Origin: Brienomyrus brachyistius | Lineage: Eukaryota > Chordata > Actinopteri > Osteoglossiformes > Mormyridae | Length of the DNA stretch: 64,000 nucleotides | Reading direction: 5' to 3' | NCBI RefSeq assembly: GCF_023856365.1 | Contig: NC_064539.1 | Coordinates: 24,431,019-24,495,018 of the forward strand | Translations under genes and position numbers: made by a program | Shown: one piece after another, positions 1 through 13,368 of the stretch | Layout: each line of letters opens with the position of its first letter | Position numbering within the stretch: the first letter of the stretch is position 1 | The notes under the pieces: model-generated | What the model saw: only the letters and a program-made list of their open reading frames with translations | Told to the model about the DNA's origin: nothing | Database searches by the model: none

Positions 1-2269
1 GCCCGAGGAGGAAAGTACATGAATAGCCTTTTAATTATGCTTGTGTGTTGTTTAATACGCAGTGTGGATAATGCCATTTGCGAAAATTCTCTTATATTTT
101 GCTGTGCTTGGGCAATTGGCTGGTTAACAGCAGTGGCTCCGCGGGCCAATCAGATTGAAGCACCATTTTAGCTTCTTCTATTAGAAGCTCAAACGACACA
201 TCCTTCAACAGAGAGCACGAGAGGAGGCCAGGCGTTAAGGGCGGCCATTTTTCAGCACTGGAACTAAATGACCAGTACGTTTTTTTTCTTCCTTTGTTCC
301 AAAAGGGATCTTACATGTAATTTCCTCATCTCTTTATGGACTATGTGAATTTATTACAAATTCTGCCTCATTTAAAGGATAAGAAGAATGAAGATAAAAT
401 GTTGGATTTTTTTTATCATTTTTCTCCTCTTCCTGGAATTCACCTTTGTCCTAACTAGGTCATGGCACACCCATGTTAGCATTTTGTTTCTGAAGTGAAT
501 AAACAGCTTGTTTGTTGTCTTATGAAAAAAAAAACAATTCAAGTACAATCAATATATGATATTGTAAAGGCACATTAATATTGAGCAGTATGTGGCCAAG
601 TATCCCTATAGCTATATGTAAGTTTTTCTTAATTTTCTTTATAAATGCACATAGCTGTAGAAGGAAATGTTCATGTCGCGCGAGTAAGGTGTAATTAAAA
701 TATCTCTGAGCCGCCGAGGTGCTGTGCTTCAAAGGATTCTGTATTAGCCAAAGCCACTAGCCCTTTCTGTGCCAGGACGCTTCAGCAGTTATTTGCATGC
801 TGTTTGTCAATCCATTTAAGGGCTTAACTATAGGTAATTACATCTCACGTTTTGTCACAGCACAGCAGGCCAGAATGAGTAAACGACTGGCCTTAAAAAA
901 AAAAAAATAGCAGTAAATAATATTGATAATAATAATGCTGAATCACAGGGCTGGCTGGTTAATGTCGCTGCAATTTTTAACCCCCTTCAAGTACCAACAG
1001 CCCCCCTCAAACAAAAGAGAAAACATTTTGAACAGATAAATTATGCAGAGTGACATATTACAACATTAAAACCAATTAAATCACCTTGAGATGTAGTCTT
1101 AGTATAATGTATGTGAAACAAGCAGTGGATATAACTGTTATGTTAGGCAGTTTAATCTGACCTTGCATGAAGGGCATTCTGATATTTGTCCTTAACATGG
1201 GTAAAGTGTACAGATATGAAACAAAACAACTGAGCCACCAAACAGTATAAACTGTAAAATAAAATTGTAGGAACTGTTCTTGGAAAAAAAAAGTATATTT
1301 ACCTTAACATTCTGGTGAATTACATTTATCAGGCCTATAGAGAGAAGAAAGGGGATCGTTTTCATTCCCATCTTCGGATCCTTTATTACTGGCTTGGCTG
1401 TTTTTAAGAAAGGGAGGGGGCCCGAGTCCTAAAAAGAAAGCAAACAATTAAAAAGATGTTCTTTTAAAACATGACCAGGAAATAAGGAACCGTTCACCGT
1501 CATTTAAAAAAATGGTGAAAACCTTCTAGCAACATCTATGCCAGTAGTAATATGCAAACATCTCCCCCCCCCTTCTTCCCGAAGGCAGGATTTCAGTCAG
1601 ATGCTATTCGCCTAATTCGAAGATAATAAGAAAAAAGATATGCGACTCTTAAATTCTGCCGCGGACATCATACTCCTATTAAGGTAATGGGCTGTGTATT
1701 GGCTAAATGTTTTCATTATGGGAACACATTAGGATAATTCTTAATAAGATCTTCTTGGCGATGACATGAATCTTTGGATTTTATTTCGTAATTTGTTACT
1801 CTTATCAAACAACACGAAACAATAAACAAAGTGTTCAGACATATAAAACAGGTTAATTCAAAATATTATCAGACTGTTTAAACTTACACTTATTATTATG
1901 TAAATGCAATCCGTGTATGAAGAAGTGCCTTAATTACAATAAAAACAAGACATATAAGGGGTAAAAATCAGGCTTGACGACAGCGCTGCCCGTTGCCTCT
2001 TTCCCAAAAGCGACCTTTGTTATGAACTGTGCGTTAATGGCTTCTCTGCTGTTCTCTATTTCAAAATGGCTTCTTCACACAAAGCAGATCATTAAGAGTT
2101 GGAAATGCTGCTGCGCCATTGCTGGGCGAGGTCTAGTCTCTGGAAAGAAGAGCTGCGGGTCCCCCAAGCATAACACATTGTGTCTCTCTCTCTCTCTCGT
2201 TTTCTCTCTCTTTTCATATTCATCAGAAATGTATCATTGATGAGCAGTTTTTCTACTGGTATGTGTAAT
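1..2269. other. Gene-free AT-rich flank upstream of rhof
   Basis: No exon with a recognisable protein or a consistent splice pair was seen. The stretch is AT-rich with poly-A/T runs. Around 770-890 there is a repeat-free patch with an octamer-like ATTTGCAT and a TAATTA homeodomain-type core, which could be a conserved non-coding element. A TC microsatellite lies at about 2180-2215. Short ORFs here look random. Confidence 0.6.
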
Positions 2270-2560
2270 ACCGGGGTGATGCAGCGAGCGACATCGTAAA
2301 GAGCCATTTCGCGGCGCGCTCATTCCTCTCCGCAAACTGACAGCTTGGCGAGCGGCAGTAATCTGAGAGTCTGGCCGCGAGCCAAGGCGCGCTTGGCCAC
2401 GTCGGAGCTCGCCGCGCGCCACCGCACCATATATGGTCGCAAAAGTAACGTCAGATGCGCCGCGCGGCGGCTCGAGCAGTCTGCTCAAAGGGGAATATGC
2501 AGACTGATGCTTCTGCTGGCTCCTCTGTTTTCCCCCCCGTTCCAAGAATACTCGATGCCG
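2270..2560. promoter_or_regulatory. CpG-rich promoter-like patch with CArG box and CRE-like site
   Basis: Sharply CpG-rich compared with the AT-rich DNA on both sides. It contains a perfect serum response element core CCATATATGG (2427-2436) and a CRE-like TAACGTCA (2446-2453). These features suggest an unmethylated promoter. It could serve an untranslated first exon of rhof 3.7 kb downstream, or an unseen gene to the left. No coding sequence was recognised in it. Confidence 0.45.
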
Positions 2561-5500
2561 AGATTCGACGTATTTCTCCAGCAACAAAGAAGATTTTCAA
2601 AGATGTCAGAAACGCAAGATTTAATCTACCCAATATACAAAGAAAAAAAAAATCTGGAAATTTTCCTTTGTGTGTCTGTGTGTTTACGCCAAAGCAGCTT
2701 CAGGTGATTTTCATCGGTTAGTGTGGCGGGAGGGGGGCGTTGTTTTAGATTTAGTGGACGCATATAGCTTTATGATGTGTGCAAGTTAAGTTAATTTTAA
2801 AGTATTTTTTACTTTGGTTATTATATAAAGAGCAGATGTAAAAGCCTGAAATGTAATGATGACTAATCCAAAATTTAATTTCATCATCAATAAAATTTCA
2901 TGCGGTATATAAATTTAACACATGAAGAACGTACAGATTTTCTTTCTTTGTTGTCAGCAAGTTACAGGGTTTTGGCTCATGTCCCAGAACAGGGGCGGGT
3001 AATGAACAAAGCAGGGATTCTCTGGCGCTTTCTACAAAACACCCTTTGTTTGTCGGCGGCAGAACATTACTGTGTGACGGTCACCAGACCGGGAGGCCGG
3101 GATCGGTGCTTCGCATAGCGACTCCAGCGTCCGAGGAGTCCTTCTGTGCATTTTTATCTCAAAAGAAGACGCATTTTCCTTCCTTTCCTGACTACTACTT
3201 AACATTCACAACCGCGGACGAGCCGCAAAATTTCAACGAACTTCCAGCCCCCTAAGTAGCCTTTTAGGACCGTGTCTACCACATAATTTGCGACGATGGG
3301 TCACAAGGTCAGCACTGTGTATTGTCTGAATTCTGTGGGATTTAAAATATGCCGTAAACAGTTTTTTTGTACTCCAGCACGAAATCGTCGGAATTCTGCT
3401 TATTTAATATTTGCAACATTACAATGAATTTAAATGTACATTTTATGATTGTCGAATCAAACGAATGGCTGTTGAGAGAAAAAGCACCTTTACTGCGTGT
3501 TTAAATAGGTAATAGAATACAGTCTGGATGAGAATAAAATTATACAATAGCTCAAGGGCCATCATGCAGAATAGGCTACAATTCATATGGTTGTTTTTGT
3601 CATCCGTCCATTTTGTCTTCCCAAAGGTAACCACGCTTTGGCGTGAATCAATCGCTTAAAGGTACAATACAATTTATTTTCAGAGACAAAAGGTATGTAT
3701 AAGGCCTCCAAAACGACACTATTAATGCTTCTCTTAATCATAAATGTTGTCCACCCATTTATATGCAGCCTACGTAAAATTTCAATACATGCTTATTTTT
3801 TTTATTCTGAATTATATATTAAATATTTCCAACCCGTATTTTTAGACTACAACTCAATCAGGATCTTAGGACATAAGATCAGAAGCCAGTAACATTGCTT
3901 TAACAATCATTAAGTCGACGTAATATTTGAATATCTAGCTAGTATCAAACAATGGTATAACCTGGTCTTCCCAACCAGCACTATTGTTACTTAAATGGAA
4001 ACTTTGCTGCAATCGAAATAAAGTACAATTGATATACAATAAGCATTTACAGTTTTTCATAACGCAATAATTTCCCTGCTACAGGAAATGCTGTTGGTTG
4101 TTTTTTTATGCATTTCTGACGTTTCATTTATATGTTGACTCTAAGATTAGTAAATGAACCTTCTAGACCGTCCCGCACATTGCCACGTAGCCAAGTACAT
4201 TGTGAAGAGCATTAGCAAGTAAACGATGTAAAATGTCCACATATTTTATGTTCTAAACGTGATCCACATGCGACTGTGTTAGGAACTGGTTTTTCGTGTA
4301 TATTACAGTCATACGTTGTCACGCAAATACCTCGGGACACCGGTTGAACCAGTGGTGGTGAGTGGTCGGTTTCACTGGTTACCGTGGGAGTGACTTTACC
4401 CGGAGGTTTGATCTTAAGCAGGTTACGGGTAAACACACAGGAAAGAAAACAGCACTATTGCGTAATAAGGTATTAGGCTCGTCGCAGTAAAACATATCGG
4501 CTTGGTCATGTGGTCCAGTGATCATCTGTAATTGAATCATGAACGAAACTGAACATCAACTATGTAACGGACCTGAGGGCACAAGTCATGATCGCAGAAA
4601 TAGTCTTGAAAAAGAAAGGAAACCAAAATCTCAAGCTTCAGGGGGATTTAAACCTGGGCGTCTGATCGAGTTCTGCTTTCATGGTTTTCCCACGAAAGTT
4701 AGCAAACGCGATTCTGTTCCTGTACAAGATTAACCAAGTGTTTGTGAACATTGCCGGGATCGGAATCATAAATGGCTTTAATATTTAAAGCTTTAAAATT
4801 GGAAGTAGCCGCTCCATTAATTGTAAACAGCTCGCTGGTGGGTTTCAAAATGGCGACCTAACTTGTAATGGTGTGATCGGCCTGCTTGCTCTGGTAGCGC
4901 GTTTCTGAAATGCATTTATAACAACTTCTGATCTGTCAGTACAGACTAGGGAAAAGTTTATGTTTAATTTACTACACTACATAGAGTGAATGCTATATTC
5001 ACTCTAGTAGTCCGAACCTGCTCATCTTCATGTTTATAATAGACACATGTGAAAACTTAGTGTCCACAACGTTTTTGTCTTTTGGTATTTTAATACTTAT
5101 TTTAATATCGGTGTTTTCGCACTCCTGTCCTTTTATATTTATGTGTTTTAACCGAACGCATTACGTTAGTTTAATGGTTCAGTCTTTTCCTTTGTACCGT
5201 GAGCATTTTTGTTCATTTTGGAGCGATAATAAAGTTTGTATTTTGACTGACTCCACGTGATCTTGATGATGTCATTCCTCTAGGTGGCATTGAAGCGCCA
5301 ATGGTCTTTATAATATGCTTGTTCTGTTTCTGTCTCCCTGTGAAGAGAGTGGTCATATTTTGCCCCCAGGAAAAGAAACATGGGGGGCCTTTATAGATTC
5401 ATCTTTTGTATATCGTGATGCTCTTGCACCAGGCATTTTTATTATTGTAATAGTTCTTGGAAAATGAAAATAATGTCCTTCATTCCGTATAAACATTATT

Positions 5501-6042
5501 TGCTAGATACCAATATACACTATATTGATGTCCATCTTTGAGTCCTGATGAAACAATGTCTTCCCCTATTAAGTGTACAATGCTAAGCAGTGGTGTTTGT
5601 CTCGAAGCGTGGCATGCAGATATGGAGGGGAAGTGAGAGGTGGGCTGTGGGAGACCCACTCCTGCTTTTTGTCAACATTCTGGTCAATGTGCTGGGGTTG
5701 ACAGAGAGGGAAGTTTTGAGGTGGGAGGGGGGGGGGGTGGCATCTTCTGGAGCAGAGGCAGTACTTGCTTTCCACCAGATAGTGAGACAGACCTGCTGAA
5801 TAAGATGTGCAGGGCAAGTAGGGCGTGCAACCGGGTTCATGTAAGCGTGAGACCGCGGAAGGCCTCACCGCACGAGGGCTTCCGGACAGGCTTAGAGGAA
5901 GTAGCGTTCCACATTGTGAGAAACTGAAGCTCAGGGGAGGGACGGCTGTCAGGATTCTGCTCCCTCTACCTGGCAGCAGCAGAACACCGTGTTCTCCTGT
6001 CCAGAGGACCCTCTTGCGCGTATCGCCAGAGTCCCCTCTTCC
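2561..6042. other. Gene-free interval before rhof
   Basis: Mostly AT-rich DNA with no recognisable coding exon or well-defined transposon. A G-run sits at about 5726-5738. GC content rises from about 5800 towards the rhof start codon, as expected of a 5' UTR or proximal promoter. If rhof has untranslated upstream exons they are not identifiable here. Confidence 0.5.
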
Positions 6043-6093
6043 ATGACGGAGCCTCCAGCTGCCGGACGCCTAGCTTTCCGGCGGGTGAAGTGA
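6043..6093 (+). promoter_or_regulatory. uORF upstream of rhof
   Basis: A 16-codon ORF (ATG 6043, TGA 6091-6093) ends 54 bases before the rhof start codon. If it lies in the mature leader it could lower rhof translation. Whether the transcript includes it is not known from sequence. Confidence 0.35.
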
Positions 6094-6147
6094 TCACACC
6101 TGGACCTCTGCCCAGTGTACCACCTGCTTCAGCTGCCGAACGCCATC

Positions 6148-9100
6148 ATGGCAGAGAATGGCTCTGCAGTCTGTGGCAAGGGGGGGGTCCACGTGGAGGA
6201 GCTGAAGATTGTGATCGTAGGGGATGGGGCCTGTGGGAAGACCTCCCTCCTCATGGTCTACGCCAAAGGGGACTTTCCAGAGGTAAGTCTGTCCATGCAA
6301 TCAGAGGATTTCTGGTCTGGCAGCATCTACAATGCTTGCCGGCTCTCGTCATGATCAGCAGTTACGGCTGTACGGTTCACCATTTGACGATGACTGAAAT
6401 TGTATTAATGTGTCGTAATTCGAAGAGTTCATTCATGAGACATAAGAAACAGGTGTGCAGCAGTTCCAAGTTGTGGCTTGTTTCATCAGCGTGAAAACCA
6501 TCTTATCGCCATCTTTATAAGGAAGAGCGCTACCTTCAGTTGATATTTCTGAATAGCGTTGCTTTTCTCTTTTAGACTCAGTAATTAGACACAAAGTCAT
6601 TTTTCGTGGTGAATCAACAATTGCATTTTGGCCTCAAAATTGAAGTGAAATTGAATAATAACGTGGATTTAAATGTTTTTTATTCATATATATGTAAATT
6701 CTGTATATTTTGCATAGTGACCTAATTATCCACATTCATTTTTTTAATCATGGTTTTTCCAAATCTTCTATTGGATTTATATGTTGCTTTTCTAAGAACC
6801 GTGTCCTTACTTCACTGAAACATGTTTTAATAGTTTTACCAAGACCCACGTAGATCCTCAATGTGAAGATAGAACATACAAACCAGGAAAAAACATGGAT
6901 GCCTTATAAGTCTTCATCTTGTTTGATCTGTCCTGTGGTTTTTAAACAGCGGATGTTGTCTCTATTCAGGCATCTCCATATCTGGCTGGTCTTTTTTTTC
7001 AGACAAGAATGTAGCATTGCATAATACATGTATATTCAAATCAAAAATAATATTGCAGTAACTTTCATACCTGTAATTCTCATATGTGTTTCCATGACAC
7101 AAACAGCATTTTTTAAAAATATATTTTTTAAAATTATATAATTTATACTAAATTATAATGTATCACAAGATTATTTATTTTTTATTTTATTCGACGAGCT
7201 TCATGCTTGTAAATGTTATGCAGTTTTTGTTTTTAACAACTAGCTTTTTTGTAAACGCGTGAAATTTCAAACGTTTGAAATTTAGGCAATGTGTTACAAA
7301 AGTCAGCAATAGGCTATTGCATAAGACATTGTCCGTTTATTATAATTTTATTTCCCAGAGGAATCCGGCTTAACTGAATTTAAAAGTTGTCAAACGCTTT
7401 CATAAAACACACGAGATGCTTTTTGGGTTCAATAGCTGGACTCTTCGCGAACATATTTTACAGGGTGGGTGGGAGGAGCAGATGATTCATGTGCGAAGAA
7501 TTTGGCGACAGTAAAACCGAAAACTTGAAGTGACCTTTTCAAGTTGTCATGGCGACACTTAAGTGGTTTTGTGCTTCACTAAAACTTGCTAGCTCATTCA
7601 TGTGGTCGTCCGAATCATTTTGGCAGGTGGAACTTTCTATGATCTTGCATTGCTAAGTTAAAGCTGTTCATGCATGTTGTATATGTGGCTGTTACCCTCC
7701 TTGCTATTTGTATTGTAAACCAATAGTAAATAATCTTCTACAGGCCTGTTTATGCAGCCTGAACTCTACTCCACGGTATTGAAGAACCAGCTGTTTCCCC
7801 AACAAGCATCATTTGCCCCTTTGTGTTACTCCACACATTTGTGTTCTGTTCACATTATCTTGGCTTGTCAAATACTCTGCATAGGAGTCAAAAAATGAAC
7901 ACAAGTCTCAAAGGTCACATTGCTACACTTAAAGTTAGTTGTCTCTCAAAGCAAATCTCTCGCAAACATCTGGCATCGGTAAGATTGTTTCAAAAATATG
8001 TAGCAGCTTGACAAAAGAAGGCAATGCCTTTGGTGGTGGTTTTGCTGTAATTAAGGTCATTGTACCCTCTTTGACTTTATTCGTCTTACAGTGTAATTCT
8101 CTGCTGGGCTGGGTATTTCCTCGAGGATATATGTCATCACCGGGACATTGCTTCCTGAACAGAAGTAATCATTTTGCTAATGATCTGGGTCATTGCAGAA
8201 ATACGCTCCATCCGTGTTTGAGAAATACGCCACGACCATGACATATGGAGGGAAGGAGATCCTGCTGCACCTCTATGACACTGCAGGTGAGCCCACGACA
8301 GCCACTGACCAACCACACTCCACGCTGCCCAGCGTCTCCCTGTCAACACACCGATTACTTACCGGATGGCGTGGGGTTGGGGGGGGGGGGGGGGGGGGAC
8401 GGCACATGTCCCATTGACCTCCAACATCTGCTCAGTTTCTAGCAATACTAAATAAAAATAAAGGCCGTACAAAAACAAACAGAAACGATTATTTGAAAAA
8501 TTATTGATTTTTATTTGTAAACTGCACTCATACACACTCGCAAAAAAAGAGTAAAAATATGTACACTTGTAATTGTACCTTTTAATTCTGATTCAGATTC
8601 CGAGTACTTTATTGATCCCTGAGGAAATTATGTGGATACGGTTGCTCCCGGACAGTAAGAAAATAATTCACAAGTTAAATACCAATAACAAATAATACAA
8701 ATGTCTCTAATACAAGGAACTCAATATACAAACAATATATAAATATGTTATATACTGTACATATTAAACAATATACAAGCTCTAAAAGTACTAAGAACTC
8801 AATATACAAACAATATTCCAATATATTACAGAAATTAACTATACATGGGGTTGAACTGAGGTGTACACTTGGTATTATACAGGCACTGAAATGGACTCTG
8901 AGGAACATCCCAAAGGTACAAGCAGCATTAATGTACCATCAATAGTACAAAGTGTTCCGCAGAGTCCATTTGTGTACCTTAAGAGGTACATTTATCTGCA
9001 GCTAAGCTACAACTAGCAGGGGACCGTTCCAGTGACAGGCTAAGGTACAAAATTTACCCTTTTTTCTGAGAGCGCAAGGACTAATATCAAGGTGATGTAT

Positions 9101-12100
9101 TTCTCCTTTTACTTGTTCTCATAACAGTAAAAGGTTTGAAAGGGGACACGTCTACTTACAAAGTATTGCTGGTAGCTGGTAACTGCTACCATGTTTAAAT
9201 AAGGTGGAACAGAACCCAGAAAATGGAGTGAGGATCAGTTTGACAACCCCTGATGGTAAAGATTGAGAAGAAATGTGTCTCTGGTCTTCCGTTCCTGGGT
9301 TGTCTAATACCTTTTTATAAAAGCTTGCTGGACAGCTGAAGATGAAATATTCACATTAGTATAAAACAGCATCTGATAATAGGCTACCGCATGCATCACA
9401 CCTTCAGAAAATGCACCCTTGTGCAAGGACTCATAGCACATGCACACCAGGGCACTGGAACTCACTGTCGGTAGAGGAACCAGCTGCCATGGCAACAAAG
9501 GATGTGGTGACAGATGACGTGTCTTCATGTCTGCTCAACAAAACAGAAAAACAACTTTTAAGACAGATAGCCAATCTTTCGAGAACCATCTTTTTTTTGC
9601 AATGTGTCGTCTCATTGGGCTCTTATTTGTTTTTTTTTTTTTGTAATTCATCTTTTTATCGGATTTTCATTGAATTTTAATGTAAACGGAAATTAAAACA
9701 CACCAGAACAGACAGCATTGGAATTATACAATTATGCCGTTATGTCCCCATGTCGAGTATCCAACCAGCACAGAAAAGGAAAACAAAAATCTAAATGTTT
9801 CAGCAAACACAGCAGCACATACACCTCATCACAATACTGCATATTTATTGAATGAGTGAGCAAGCAACTACAGGTCTCAGGAAACTCCTGTAGTGAATTT
9901 AACATGAGATGTAAGAGTGAAATGTGTTAGTCATGTCATATGCGGCGAGACAGGCTAACAATTGCTCAGACTTGTGTTAAAGTAGGCCGGACCTTTTGAT
10001 GTGTTTGAGAATTTCTTTCTCAAACTGTATCCAGCAGCTACCAAAGCTTGGAAACCTGGTTCGAGGGTGGATGTTTCAGCACGTATTCTTAGCCAGGGAC
10101 GGCAGACTCGTATAGCCTTGCTTATCTTAGCAGGTAGCTAAATATAATCACGTATCAAATTATCCTTCCATCCTGTCTTTCTTCCATACTGTTCATCTAA
10201 TGCAGGATCATGGTAAACCCAGAGCCTATCCAAGGCAGCACAGGGCATCGGTTGACAGCCAGTCTGTTACATTTACTTGCAAAAGTCAACAGATTTTTAA
10301 ATTTTTTTTTAATAAAGGGTTGATGTTAAAGACTGGTCAACTGTCGAATAGCCATTTCTGCTGAACAGGATGTTAAAAAAAATAACATCCTTAGACGGCA
10401 AGAGGTACTGGGGCTTACAGGAGTGGAACACTGGCGTCAATGCGCGCCTAAGTACAGCCGCTTATCTCCGACGCCAATGCAGCGCTGGCCTTCCTTGCTA
10501 CAGGAAGAGGAAGCCTGGCTAAGGAAGTGGTTTTCTTTACGTTATCGTCGCGCTTCAGTTTTAACTCGCCTCACGATGTCTAGAAATACCGTGAAAAAAA
10601 CGTTAAAGAAGCCCTCTTGCTTGTTTTTGCATGATAGGTGGTTATTTAAGGCTTTCGGTGCTCTGCTGGCGACAGGTACAGAATGACGTCGGACCGGCAG
10701 CTTCCAAAGCCGCACTCTGTCACCTGATGATTTAAATGCCCTAATTTTGCGGGTGGGGCAGGATAGCATCGCACTTCAGAATTGGTCGGGCAGAGCATAT
10801 GGACGGACACAGTCTCCTCAGCCCTGTGTGAGGGTATGGCTGCACTGCCTGGCTACTTCAATAGCTACTCCTAGGTGGCTCCAGGAATGACTCCGTTTTG
10901 CTCCAGAACCAAAATGGCTGACGGATCGTACATCCAGAAATGCCTTTCAGCACACCATGCATGTACTGAGCTGATATTTTTGCATTTTTTCCTGTTGCTC
11001 TAAATGATTTTAGCCGTTCTCCTCTGACCTCTGAAGTGTTTCGCCGACAAAACTGCCATTGACTGGATGTGTTTTGTTAATCGTTCCGATCTCTGTAAAA
11101 TGTAGGTACTGCAGTAAGGAGAGCCGGGAGCCTGGCTGTCCCCAGGATGCTGGGAGCCCCCACATCTGGCACAATTACAATCACTGATAGCCATTCAAAG
11201 ACTTCCTTTAGAATAATGATATTTTTGTCACCCCCCCGGGGAAATTGTCTTTGCATAAACCCTATATTGCTCTCCAGGAGCCATACAGACACCTAGCTTT
11301 TGGGTCACAAGGCAGTCAGACAATGTCCAGAGCCCCTGGGTCAATTGCGGTCCTTGGTCCTTGCTCAGAGGCCCAATGGTGGCATGCTATGCTGGCCATG
11401 GGATTTGAACCAGTGACCTTCCAAGTATGGGTATAGGGTCCTAACCCACAAAGCCACTCAACACCCCAACTTCCTAATGTGTTGTATGTGCATAAATATG
11501 TTCCCTGGTACAAATGTATGCAGTAGAGCTGCTGTAGATCTTCGGTATTATAAGACACCTCATCTACATGTCATTCCGCAACCTGAAGAGTCCCAGAGCT
11601 GTGTGGTTACACAGCACTTTCAGAAAATCTTTACTGCATAAACCGGACAGCAAACTCATTGTGTTCCAGGACAAGATGACTATGATCGCCTGAGGCCCCT
11701 GTCCTACCAGAACGCGAGTGTGGTGCTCATCTGCTATGACGTCACCAACCCCACCAGTTTTGACAATGTATTGAGCAAGGTAACGGCTATTCCTCTCACC
11801 CCGATTGAATGTTTTGTGACTAAACAGCCTTGCATCACCCCATTGGAATGCTGGACATAGCTGATCATGATAACACGAATTGGCATGAGATGCATTGTGG
11901 GATATAAATAAGTTTTTCAGAGCATAAATGCAAAGTCAGATTCCAGACTAAAATGATCTTGTTAAGTATCCCCTCTCCAGGTAAATTATGATGTGGGGAA
12001 CCACATTCTTCCCTGATGTCAAATAATCACCTGGCACACTCCACAAAAGCAGAAATATGTATCCAGCATGGTGTTAGCAACATGACACAGGGACAAGGGC

Positions 12101-13246
12101 ATAACCTTGGGGAAAACATCATGGGGTGGTTGAGGTCTTCACCCATCTATTAATTATTTGGGGGAGGTTGGTTTTGATCGTTGAGGGCATTACAATCCCC
12201 ATGTAGCTGACAAGTGGGCCCATGGGCTACAATGCCCGAATACACAGTTTTACAAATAGTGTTTCAGGTTTCAATTCTCATATGTATTGCGAGGAACACG
12301 GTAAAATTCCTATACAGTTGTGGGGTAGGGGTTGGACAACAGCAGATTCTTTGAAAAATATATACATATTCAGCTTGCAAGGGTTATACAACATGCATAT
12401 TTTCATAAAGGTTTAGTATGAAAGCTTCTTTATTAAAAACACGGATATTAGATGGATGTACAAAAAAAGGAAGACCATCACCATTAGTGATCCTCCTACC
12501 TATGCTTTCGGCTGTGTCTCCCCACGTCCAGCTCCACAACAATAATGGTACGATTTTTTTGTTACTGCATGAATTGGATTTGACGATCTTATCTTATCTC
12601 ACCCAATCACAGTGGTACCCAGAAGTAAACCACTTCTGCAAAGGTGTGCCCTTCATCCTGATTGGCTGCAAGACTGACCTGAGGAAGGACAAGGAGAAAA
12701 CCAGGAAGCTCAAAGCCTTAGATCAGGCTCCTGTCACTTATCTTCAGGTACATAAGCCCCGTTCATGCAACCTAGAGTTTGCATGTTCTACCTCTACTCA
12801 GGTCTTCTGATTTCTTACCTCAGTCCGAGAGCACAGTTAGATTAACAGGTGTCCCTAAAAGCTGTGCTTTGTAATTGTCTGTGTCCTGTGATCCTATCCA
12901 GCCACTATATTGTTCTTCGTGCTTAATGGGAAAAGTGCTAGATAGTGCTGAAATAGATCTTCCCACCGGTCACCTCATAATCACTCTTGCCACTGCTGTC
13001 TTCATAGCAGTGAAACCATAGTCTTCTGAGCATCCTTGGACAGTGCTGTGAAGCCACCAACCCACCCTCTCATCTACACAGGGTCAGGAGGTGCGGGAGC
13101 AGATCAACGCTGAACTGTATTTCGAGTGCTCTGCCAAGTACCGGGAGAACGTGGAGGACATTTTCCTGGAGGCTACGAAGCTGGCTCTGGCAGCCAAGCG
13201 AAAGGCAAAGCAGAGATGCAAGAAGAAGAGGTGTTCTATCCTGTGA
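6148..13246 (+). CDS. rhof: Rho-related GTP-binding protein RhoF (Rif), 5 coding exons, complete
   Basis: Plasma-membrane Rho-family GTPase; the mammalian orthologue drives filopodia through formins. Exons are 6148-6282, 8199-8286, 11670-11779, 12613-12747 and 13082-13246, all with GT/AG boundaries and matching phases, giving 210 aa (human RHOF 211). The P-loop GDGACGKT is at residues 25-32, the effector loop VFEKY at about 51-55, DTAGQ at 72-76, CKTD at 130-133 and ECSAK at 171-175. A lysine/arginine-rich tail ends in the CAAX box CSIL, predicting prenylation. The start has a good context (gccatcATGG) and gives a short Rif-like N-terminal extension before [10 protein letters not shown]. RhoD is the closest alternative, but overall sequence and the tmem120b neighbour favour rhof. 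All switch and catalytic motifs look intact. The end converges on tmem120b. Confidence 0.95.
6283..8198 (+). other. rhof intron 1
   Basis: AT-rich intron opening with GTAAGT and closing with a CAG acceptor at 8196-8198. No second coding signal and no clear transposon was seen, apart from A/T-rich low-complexity DNA at about 7100-7190. Confidence 0.6.
8379..8398 (+). repeat. Run of 20 G in rhof intron 2
   Basis: An uninterrupted G20 tract lies 92 bases after the exon 2 donor. Such a tract can form a G-quadruplex in the pre-mRNA and is prone to length change or sequencing error. Confidence 0.9.
8534..9078. mobile_element. Degenerate MITE-like element carrying a LINE-tail fragment
   Basis: The ends (about 8534-8580 and 9035-9078) are imperfect inverted repeats sharing purine/AAAAA and GTACC blocks, and resemble the MITE in the rhof 3' UTR. 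The interior at about 8587-8640 matches the fish repeat motif tactttattgatccc, which I take as a LINE 3' end fragment. It also holds a 21-bp direct repeat at 8718-8738 and 8796-8816. Boundaries are approximate. Confidence 0.4.
10160..10262 (-). repeat. L2/SINE tail remnant
   Basis: Contains degraded blocks (ccagagcctatccaaggcag, cacagggcatcg) that are the reverse complement of the conserved tail seen intact in the SINE at 28921-29287. Old and truncated. Confidence 0.5.
10420..10700. other. CpG-rich island inside rhof intron 2
   Basis: Repeat-free, CpG-rich patch in an otherwise AT-rich intron, including a TGACGTCG CRE-like site near 10683. The ORFs through it match no family I recognise. It may be an intragenic promoter or enhancer, or an old GC-rich insertion. 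Confidence 0.35.
11300..11460 (-). mobile_element. tRNA-derived SINE (minus strand), rhof intron 2
   Basis: On the minus strand the sequence carries a Pol III B-box (GGTTCAAATCC) and then a body with ctctgagcaagga, the arrangement of fish tRNA-type SINEs. A copy with the same B-box lies at about 50060-50155 on the plus strand. No target-site duplication was identified. Confidence 0.55.
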
Positions 13247-13368
13247 CTGCGGGGAAGGCACAGGAACCCTCCGCTGCTTTGCGTGTCCTTCTCTTGGTTC
13301 CGGATGAGTGACATGTGCTCGAGACTAGGGGCAATAGACTGGAAGTCTGGAGCTAGACAGAAATGTTT

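Noticed and set aside
4539..4733. 64-codon ORF with a charged, protein-like composition
   Set aside because: No family recognised, no splice context or codon evidence, and it lies in gene-free AT-rich DNA; not enough to call a gene.
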